In this document: positions 56,412-64,000 of the stretch, piece by piece
Numbering within the stretch: position 1 is the first letter of the stretch
Layout: each line of letters opens with the position of its first letter
NCBI GenBank assembly: GCA_039621445.1
Contig: CP154955.1
Location: 20,945,823 to 21,009,822 of the forward strand
DNA: 64,000 bases
DNA from: Euglena gracilis
Taxonomy: Eukaryota; Euglenida; Euglenophyceae; Euglenales
Reading direction: 5' to 3'
Notes under the pieces: model-generated
Databases searched by the model: none
What the model saw: only the letters and a program-made list of their open reading frames with translations
Told to the model about the DNA's origin: nothing
Made by a program: the position numbers and the translations under genes

Positions 56412-58544
56412 AAATCTGAAACTTGCCCAAAACTTGATCTTTTCTGCCTTCCAATCTTCCCAGATCACTGGCAATGTAAAATAAAAGCAGTACTCAGACT
56501 CCACGCAAACAGTACATGACCGTTGCCACCTGCAAAGTAAGGCAGCAGTTGTAATTAGGAATCTGCGCGAACCTAAACCCCCCTGTTTCAAGACCTTGTC
56601 AACGACAAGGTCACACAACACCGTAGGCCAATGAGCGCTGGGACTCCCGGGTGTCGTTGGGGTGCCCTTGCCATCATTGATGCCTCAATGACAGAAAAGG
56701 AATCCCAACCGCCCAGGGCATCCCCCCAGAGCCTTTGGAAAAACTGTCGCAAACTGGTCCTTCCCCCCTTTTTCGACCAGCTTGCCACAGTAATCCCCAA
56801 AGGGTAGGGAGATGGACAACAAACAAACAAAACGGGAGAGAATTGTGATTCGGAGGGGAAAAATTACAAAGCAGAAATCCAAAGCGAACCGACGCAATTG
56901 TCCACAGCCAAGTCCAATTACCACCACCTCAACGCCAAATCACACACGGCGGAGGGTTTCTGCGTAAACGCTCGGATAACCCACCACCAGAGGGGCAGCA
57001 GCCAGCGGCATTGCCACAGCCGTACGCGGCATTGACCACATTCGACCACCAGTAATTGAAGTTGCGCGGCCATCCACAGCCACAGCAGCAGCCTGCAATG
57101 TAAAATCTTCCCACGAATCTGTCAAATCTTACTCCTGCTGGCGGCTGGCGGCTGCAATCTGCTGCCGCCTCCTCCGTCTCTGGAGTGTTCTGGGCTTGGG
57201 CTTGACTCCATCTTGTGTGGTTGGGTCCTCGGCTCAGTGTGTTGTGACAGCCCTTGTTCAATGACACTTGGGGTGACAAACTTCTGGCCCAGGCCAACCT
57301 GTAATGTGCAATGCTGGACAGCCTCCTACTGCCAACTTGGGCTTTTCCACTGGCATTTTCCCACTGCATCACTGGAGTTTCCAAAATCTTTCGCACAGCA
57401 GGGGAACAAATCTTGAAGATCTTTGCCAATGCCCATGACCAAGTCCAAGCAAACTGATACACTGTTTGCCATAGGCTGCCACTGAAATACAGAATGAAAC
57501 ACAGAATTCCCAAATTAAGATTTTGGTCTGAACCTCTCTTTCTGGCAATGCCTAATTCAGAGATTTCTGGAGATTGATCTTAAAAAATCTGTCCGCCACA
57601 CACACCCCCCTTCCTGAACAATTGCTGCGCAATTGCCCAAGTATTCGCAGCACAGCGGACAGACGAGCCACTTAGCCCCGCGCAGAACATGCAGAACACA
57701 CAGAAACACGCAGAAGACGAAGGCGGAGAAAACGATCAAACCGTGACATTTAATGCCGCAGAACACCACCAGCAGACAGCATCACATCAATGCCAAATCT
57801 TCACGGCAGAGGGTTTTATCGGTTAACCCACAACCCATGGCAATGCCAACAACTGGGCTGTCCAAAGCACCAAATGACCACCATCTCCTTCTCCAGTACG
57901 TGCCTCACGGCTCATCTCGATGCTCCACCGGTGCTCGATTCTGTTGTACGTGCCTCACGGCTCATCACCATCTCCACTTCAATGACAATGACATGCAATC
58001 TTCACAGACATCTACAGCAATGTACAGTGCAAAGTAGTGCCATCAGCTGCAGCCAGTGGTCAGCCAATGACAATGTAATGACAGTCCACCAGATCACAAT
58101 CTGAGTGTCAATCCCCTTCGTGGCCCAACAGGATCTTTTGTACTGGACAAAGCTCATATCAGTTTGTGTGTGGTTGGGTCCTCGGCTCAGTGTGTTGTGA
58201 CAGCCCTTGTTCAATGACACTTGGGGTGACAAACTTCTGGTCCAGGCCAACCTGTAATGTGCAATGCTGGACAGCCTCCTACTGCCAACTTGGGCTTTTC
58301 CACTGGCATTTTCCCACTGCATCACTGGAGTTTCCAAAATACTTCGCACAGCAGGGGAACAAATCTTGAAGATCTTTGCCAATGCCGATGACCAAGTCCA
58401 AGCAAACTGATACACTGTTTGCCATAGGCTGCCACTGAAATACAGAATGAAACACAGAATTCCCAAATTAAGATTTTGGTCTGAACCTCTCTTTCTGGCA
58501 ATGCCTAATTCAGAGATTTCTGGAGATTGATCTTAAAAAATCTG
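56412..58544 (-). repeat. Left arm of a 2.1-kb inverted repeat (composite retroelement)
   Basis: It is the reverse complement of 61662-63797, differing at few positions (one 3-bp GCT difference near 57080). On the - strand it reads: element B (5' LTR lacking its first 13 bp), flank with the AGAT target site, G-run tract, and a 166-bp LTR (56412-56577). Homology of its outer flank to 61350-61420 continues to about 56343. Confidence 0.93.
57214..58544 (-). mobile_element. Element B, left-arm copy (5' LTR truncated by 13 bp)
   Basis: LTRs at 57214-57604 and 58167-58544, internal region 57605-58166, all on the - strand. The outer LTR begins at CAGATTTTTT and lacks TGTGTGTGGCGGA; decayed gypsy sequence follows directly. 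Confidence 0.85.
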
Positions 58545-59235
58545 GTCGTTCAGCTGATCCCACTCCAGTCGGTCGCCGCGCTCCCGTCAACGTCCCGCAT
58601 CGCCGTCACCACACGCAGGCGCCTCAACACGCAGCGCAACGCCCAAGGCGCCCGAGCGGACGCCCCGCACGGTATGCGATCCGAGCACCCACGTGAGACA
58701 CCCCCATTAGCCTCGTCACCCGCGGCCGCGGCAGTCCCACCGCCGGCACCGTCCGTGGCAGTCCCACCGTCTCTGTCGAGCATCGCACCACCAGCGTCCG
58801 TGCCAGCACCATCATTCAGCGCGCCATCGTCAGTACCACCACCGGACCCGCAGTCCATCGCCCCATCCTCAGCGCCCACGGTCCCATCCACCACGTCTAC
58901 AGCCGGCCTGCCGTTACCGGCCGTGCCTGTCCCATCCGCAGCGCCCACGGTCCCATCCGCCGCGTCCACAGCCGGTGTGCTGTAACCAGCCGTGGCCGTC
59001 CCGTCAGCATCGCCCGCAGCTGGTGTGCCGTTACCGACCGTGCCTGTGTCCCCACATCCTGACCTGGACATCAAAGTCTTCGACACGGACAGGAGCAATG
59101 AGTACGCGGATTGCCGCGCTGGAAGCACATCTTCGACCAGGCCCGCAACGGCCCGGGCTGGCCCAGTGGGTTCCAGCTGGTGGAGGGCCGGCTCGTCACG
59201 GAGGCGAGCGTGTCGTGCCGAGTGGCCCGCTGGCG
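58545..59235 (+). pseudogene. Ty3/gypsy fragment: linker between RNase H and integrase
   Basis: It opens with a basic stretch, then a Pro/Ala/Ser/Val-rich repeat linker, then DLDIKVFDTDRSNEYADC, which leads into the integrase. The upstream RT part is missing because the fragment is cut at the junction with element B. Confidence 0.5.
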
Positions 59236-59816
59236 GAGGTGCTGAAGGAACAGCACTCGGTCTCCGTCCACATCAGCGGGAACCGGCTGTTGGAGGAGGC
59301 AGACCGCACCTACGTCTTCGCGGACAGGCTGGCTACGACGAAGATGGCCGGCGGGCTGCAGCGGTCGTACCCGATGCGCCAGACGACCTAGCACCCGCAC
59401 CAGCCGCTGCGGCCGAAGGTCTTCCCGATGCCCGTCCCGCCGTTCATCATGGCGTCGGTGGCCATCGACCCCTTCGATGCCGGAGGTGGACTTCGAGGGG
59501 AAGCTGTGCAACGTGTTCGCTCCCTGAGTCGACCGCCACAGTGGGTGGGTCGTGGCCACGGCCCACCACCGCCGCCACCGTGGCCAAGACAATGTACCGC
59601 GGGTGGTGGTCGCCGCACGGGCTGCCCAGCGTGATCAACAGTTATGGCGGGCCCCATTTAGCCGGTGCGTGGTGGCGCACCGTATGCGGCCTCCACGAGA
59701 TCCGCCACGACTACACCCAGGCGTACCACCACGTTGCGAACGGGTGGACGGAGTCCCTCGGTGCGCAGCTGCAGAAGTGGATCCGGAGAGAGAAGGCTGA
59801 GGCGTCGATCATCTAG
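59236..59816 (+). pseudogene. Ty3/gypsy integrase remnant
   Basis: Frames shift several times. The zinc-finger region (EQHSVSVH and a later Cys-poor remnant), VDRHSGWVVATAHH (core start) and HGLPSVINSYGGPHLAGAWW then GWTESLGAQLQKWIRR (core end with the catalytic Glu) are recognisable. The second catalytic Asp (SDxG) is Tyr here, so the enzyme is dead. Confidence 0.8.
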
Positions 59817-60680
59817 GTGGAGTCCTGGCCAGGGCGTGCAGAAGCTGAACGAATCCAAGGCGCAGCACGGCATGATCCCATACGAGGTGCTGTATGGACG
59901 GAATCGGTGGATTGGTGGCGTTCCGTGTACGGCCATGGTCATAGTGGAGGACGCCGTGTCGTTCTTTGAGAGGCAGAAGGCCGTGGACGAGAATTTCGCT
60001 GACGTCCTCAACGACCACAAGCGGCAAGCGGACCAGAAGAAACGGAGCAGGAAGGACCTCGAGGAGTTCGCCAAGAAAGACCTGCGAGGCGGCAGGGCCA
60101 GAAGCTCGAGAGCTACTGGCTCGGCCCAGCCAGGGTCACCACGCGCCTTGAGGAGCACCCCTACGAACAGGAAGCCACCGCTATCAACTCAAGGCCTAAC
60201 CCCCCCCCCCCCAATATAAGAAACCCTTTGGGCCGATCAGCCGACACCCAAATATAAGAAACGGGTTTCTTATACTTGGGGGGGGTTTACCGCCACGACC
60301 CGCGGTTGTGGGGTCCGCCCAAGATGTTCGCCTACCAGCAGACAAACCGCAAGAATACGTGGAAATCGAGGAGTGGACGATCCGGCAGCACCGCAGACGA
60401 GACGACGGCGACTGGGATTTCGAGGTGAAGTGGGTGGCACCCGACCGTCACGTGGGAGCCGTTGAAGAATTTCTTCCATCGCTACTCTCACCAGATGATC
60501 GAGTACGCCAAGTCCAAGAAGCCCAACGTGGACCTGCTGGACTACCTCCACCGCAACCCGGCTGAGGTGGCGTTCACCATCGCGGAGGTGAAGAAGCAGG
60601 AGCAGGAGGTCATCGACAACACCGAGTGGGAGGATCCACCCGAGGAGTGGGTTTGGCCCGACGAGAACGCGAAGGCAAGC
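59817..60680 (+). pseudogene. Ty3/gypsy integrase C-terminus and chromodomain remnant (chromovirus type)
   Basis: After the core, HGMIPYEVLYGRNRW (post-integrase GPY-like region) and KLESYWLGPARVTTRLEE are readable in changing frames. A small foldback element interrupts at 60199-60289. Then EEWTIRQHRRRDDGDWDFEVKW, read with a shift into TWEPLKNFFHRY, forms a chromodomain. These together mark a chromovirus-like element. Confidence 0.75.
60199..60289. mobile_element. Foldback/MITE-like insertion in the gypsy remnant
   Basis: A C-run with AATATAAGAAACCC is mirrored by GGGTTTCTTATACTT and a G-run. The inner AATATAAGAAACGGG and TTTCTTATA form a palindrome. The flanking gypsy coding sequence resumes on both sides. 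Confidence 0.6.
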
Positions 60681-61183
60681 AGCCAGGAATGCGGACCCCC
60701 CGGTGGGCACAGCGGTGCCTGCAGACCAGCACGTCCCGACACGCGATCCACCGCCAGTGCTAGGTCAGGATCCACCGTGGACAGTCGCCGCAACCAGCAT
60801 GTCCCGCTGCACCTCGTGCACCACCCGTCCGACCGTCCTCCGTCTCTGAGTTTCCCCAGCTGTCACAGGAGGCTGATCTCCAGATCCCCTCTGCTGCGGC
60901 TTCCACCTTGGTGTCCATCGTCAGGTGCTTGGCGACAAGCCCGTGTCTCGTTCGCTCATTTGCTGCCGCACGCTGCCCCCCAGGCGGCTGTTACTGCCTC
61001 CCAGGCTGCTGTGTCTGCCCCCCAGGCGACAGTGGTGGCTGCAAGCCAGGCTGCTGTGTCTGCTCCGCAGGCGGCTGTGGCTGCCTCAGCGATGTTCACC
61101 AATTCTCCATATGTGCCCATTCCGACCCATTTTCCGGCTGCAGGCTGGGACGCGGTGACCCCTCTGCCTGCTGCCCTCCCGGT
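60681..61183 (+). other. Region between chromodomain and element C
   Basis: It contains a repetitive Gln/Ala/Val coding stretch (SQAAVSAPQAAV units, 60970-61090) made of GCTGCTGTGTCTGCC-like repeats. No domain is recognised; it is probably the 3' end of the gypsy element. Confidence 0.4.
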
Positions 61184-61306
61184 TGTAGGTTCGCGCAGAT
61201 TCCTAATTACAACTGCTGCCTTACTTTGCAGGTGGCAAGGGTGATGTACTGTTTGCGTGGAGTCTGAGTACTGCTTTTATTTTACATTGCCAGTGATCTG
61301 GGAAGA

Positions 61307-61648
61307 TTGGAAGGCAGAAAAGATCAAGTTTTGGGCAAGTTTCAGATTTCACTGAAAAAGTCCAGATTGGAGATTGCAATGCCAAGGAAAAGGCCATCTG
61401 GGCCAGGGCCCCCGCCCTCACAAACAGTACAACTCCCGTACAAACAGTCAAGCCAAGATTGCCACCAAGGGGGCCAATGGCCTGAGAAGAGCAATTGTAA
61501 TCCAGCCAGCAAACCTCAGAAGTCAAGTCTGAAAGAAGAGAAAATGTCAAACGATGTGTCTGACATGGCCATGCCTGTGGCATCACAATCTCCAAGATTG
61601 GAATTATCATCTGGAATTACCACTGTGGACAGGGAAGTTCAGACAGAT
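61307..61648 (+). CDS. Unidentified open frame in element C, interrupted by element B
   Basis: It begins MEGRKDQVLGKFQISLKK and is Lys/Ser/Pro-rich. It reaches the AGAT target site of element B in frame, and the flank after the element (62993-63076) continues the frame with KPKPRTLQRRRRRQQ to a TAA. A basic, gag-like protein is possible but not shown. The first 38 residues are also encoded on the - strand at 56454-56343. Confidence 0.4.
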
Positions 61649-62039
61649 TGTGTGTGGCGGACAGATTTTTTAAGATCAATCTCCAGAAATCTCTGAATTA
61701 GGCATTGCCAGAAAGAGAGGTTCAGACCAAAATCTTAATTTGGGAATTCTGTGTTTCATTCTGTATTTCAGTGGCAGCCTATGGCAAACAGTGTATCAGT
61801 TTGCTTGGACTTGGTCATCGGCATTGGCAAAGATCTTCAAGATTTGTTCCCCTGCTGTGCGAAGTATTTTGGAAACTCCAGTGATGCAGTGGGAAAATGC
61901 CAGTGGAAAAGCCCAAGTTGGCAGTAGGAGGCTGTCCAGCATTGCACATTACAGGTTGGCCTGGACCAGAAGTTTGTCACCCCAAGTGTCATTGAACAAG
62001 GGCTGTCACAACACACTGAGCCGAGGACCCAACCACACA
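61649..62039 (+). repeat. 5' LTR of element B
   Basis: 391 bp, ends TGTGTGTGG and CCACACA, nearly identical to 62602-62992. Confidence 0.9.
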
Positions 62040-63797
62040 CAAACTGATATGAGCTTTGTCCAGTACAAAAGATCCTGTTGGGCCACGAAGGGGATTGACA
62101 CTCAGATTGTGATCTGGTGGACTGTCATTACATTGTCATTGGCTGACCACTGGCTGCAGCTGATGGCACTACTTTGCACTGTACATTGCTGTAGATGTCT
62201 GTGAAGATTGCATGTCATTGTCATTGAAGTGGAGATGGTGATGAGCCGTGAGGCACGTACAACAGAATCGAGCACCGGTGGAGCATCGAGATGAGCCGTG
62301 AGGCACGTACTGGAGAAGGAGATGGTGGTCATTTGGTGCTTTGGACAGCCCAGTTGTTGGCATTGCCATGGGTTGTGGGTTAACCGATAAAACCCTCTGC
62401 CGTGAAGATTTGGCATTGATGTGATGCTGTCTGCTGGTGGTGTTCTGCGGCATTAAATGTCACGGTTTGATCGTTTTCTCCGCCTTCGTCTTCTGCGTGT
62501 TTCTGTGTGTTCTGCATGTTCTGCGCGGGGCTAAGTGGCTCGTCTGTCCGCTGTGCTGCGAATACTTGGGCAATTGCGCAGCAATTGTTCAGGAAGGGGG
62601 GTGTGTGTGGCGGACAGATTTTTTAAGATCAATCTCCAGAAATCTCTGAATTAGGCATTGCCAGAAAGAGAGGTTCAGACCAAAATCTTAATTTGGGAAT
62701 TCTGTGTTTCATTCTGTATTTCAGTGGCAGCCTATGGCAAACAGTGTATCAGTATGCTTGGACTTGGTCATGGGCATTGGCAAAGATCTTCAAGATTTGT
62801 TCCCCTGCTGTGCGAAAGATTTTGGAAACTCCAGTGATGCAGTGGGAAAATGCCAGTGGAAAAGCCCAAGTTTGCAGTAGGAGGCTGTCCAGCATTGCAC
62901 ATTACAGGTTGGCCTGGGCCAGAAGTTTGTCACCCCAAGTGTCATTGAACAAGGGCTGTCACAACACACTGAGCCGAGGACCCAACCACACAAGATGGAG
63001 TCAAGCCCAAGCCCAGAACACTCCAGAGACGGAGGAGGCGGCAGCAGATTGCAGCCGCCAGCCGCCAGCAGGAGTAAGATTTGACAGATTCGTGGGAAGA
63101 TTTTACATTGCAGGCTGCTGCTGCTGTGGCTGTGGATGGCCGCGCAACTTCAATTACTGGTGGTCGAATGTGATCAATGCCGCGTACGGCTGTGGCAATG
63201 CCGCTGGCTGCTGCCCCTCTGGTGGTGGGTTATCCGAGCGTTTACGCAGAAACCCTCCGCCGTGTGTGATTTGGCGTTGAGGTGGTGGTAATTGGACTTG
63301 GCTGTGGACAATTGCGTCGGTTCGCTTTGCATTTCTGCTTTGTAATTTTTCCCCTCCGAATCACAATTCTCTCCCGTTTTGTTTGTTTGTTGTCCATCTC
63401 CCTACCCTTTGGGGATTACTGTGGCAAGCTGGTCGAAAAAGGGGGGAAGGACCAGTTTGCGACAGTTTTTCCAAAGGCTCTGGGGGGATGCCCTGGGCGG
63501 TTGGGATTCCTTTTCTGTCATTGAGGCATCAATGATGGCAAGGGCACCCCAACGACACCCGGGAGTCCCAGCGCTCATTGGCCTACGGTGTTGTGTGACC
63601 TTGTCGTTGACAAGGTCTTGAAACAGGGGGGTTTAGGTTCGCGCAGATTCCTAATTACAACTGCTGCCTTACTTTGCAGGTGGCAACGGTCATGTACTGT
63701 TTGCGTGGAGTCTGAGTACTGCTTTTATTTTACATTGCCAGTGATCTGGGAAGATTGGAAGGCAGAAAAGATCAAGTTTTGGGCAAGTTTCAGATTT
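61662..63797 (+). repeat. Right arm of the 2.1-kb inverted repeat
   Basis: Reverse complement of 56412-58544. The spacer between the arms is 58545-61661. Confidence 0.93.
62602..62992 (+). repeat. 3' LTR of element B
   Basis: 391 bp, directly preceded by the purine tract AGGAAGGGGGG. Confidence 0.9.
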
Positions 63798-64000
63798 CGG
63801 TGTTGTCGATGACCTCCTGCTCCTGCTTCTTCACCTCCGCGATGGTGAACGCCACCTCAGCCGGGTTGCGGTGGAGGTAGTCCAGCAGGTCCACGTTGGG
63901 CTTCTTGGACTTGGCGTACTCGATCATCTGGTGAGAGTAGCGATGGAAGAAATTCTTCAACGGCTCCCACGTGACGGTCGGGTGCCACCCACTTCACCTC
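63798..64000 (-). pseudogene. Inverted copy of the gypsy chromodomain 3' flank (window end)
   Basis: It is the reverse complement of about 60424-60623, encoding on the - strand the TWEPLKNFFHRY to EVIDNT segment. It continues past the window. Confidence 0.9.

Larger units (their letters stand above)
61645..62996 (+). mobile_element. Intact non-coding LTR element B (TRIM-like) with AGAT target duplication
   Basis: Two 391-bp LTRs (61649-62039 and 62602-62992) begin TGTGTGTGG and end CCACACA. AGAT lies directly outside both ends. The internal 562 bp starts CAAACTGATATGAGCTTTG and ends CAATTGCGCAGCAATTG, TTCAGGAAGGGGGG. No ORF suggests gag or pol, so it must be mobilised in trans. Confidence 0.88.
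61184..63797 (+). mobile_element. Element C: 166-bp LTR element carrying element B
   Basis: Direct repeats of 166 bp (61184-61349 and 63632-63797) flank it, CGGT lies outside each (61180-61183 and 63798-63801), and a G-run tract AAACAGGGGGG precedes the second repeat. The internal frame from 61307 (MEGRKDQVLGKFQ) runs to the AGAT target of element B and resumes in the same frame after it with an Arg-rich end. The repeat does not end in CA, so the LTR call is provisional. Confidence 0.6.

Noticed and set aside
1-64000. CRISPR arrays, bacterial operons, rRNA or tRNA genes
   Set aside because: No regular repeat-spacer structure, no Shine-Dalgarno-spaced gene rows and no tRNA cloverleaf or rRNA segment was recognised.

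Overview
This is a eukaryotic nuclear window. It shows short exons with GT-AG (and some GC-AG) boundaries, very long AT-rich and G-run-rich introns, many microsatellites and several classes of eukaryotic retroelement. The only gene I can name is an ABC1/UbiB (ADCK, ABC1K) atypical kinase of the long type with a C-terminal membrane segment, typical of plastids. With the DIRS-like, chromoviral Ty3/gypsy and miniature LTR elements, this suggests a photosynthetic protist or alga. That is an inference, and I cannot name the species.

Layout: 1-18805 is a near-identical direct copy of about 27617-45993. Copy 1 ends at a run of N (18806-18818), and unrelated sequence follows. In copy 2 the ABC1 kinase gene can be followed exon by exon on the + strand from 28538 to a stop codon at 48820-48822. 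Phase-compatible exons of unknown identity lie upstream between 24354 and 27415. Copy 1 holds the same first 14 exons but lacks the 3' exons and has a 10-bp deletion that breaks one exon. The N-run and the abrupt end of homology make a misplaced second haplotype at least as likely as a real tandem duplication.

The introns carry satellites (pentanucleotide arrays at 8.7-10.2 kb and 36.2-37.1 kb), dispersed GC-rich hairpins, TGCGCA palindromes and a MITE-like family whose ends sit close to 3' splice sites. A 534-bp element present only in copy 2 is inserted exactly at a 3' splice site, and copy 1 gives the empty site.

From 49 kb to the end the window is a nest of retroelements. A degenerate tyrosine-recombinase (DIRS-like) retroelement on the - strand (RNase H at 53.3-54.0 kb, recombinase at 50.65-51.5 kb) is interrupted by an intact, non-coding LTR element (51647-53300, GGCC target duplication). 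A related miniature LTR element (61649-62992, AGAT duplication) lies inside a third element. That composite is present twice as inverted arms (56412-58544 and 61662-63797) around a decayed Ty3/gypsy integrase-chromodomain fragment (58545-60680).
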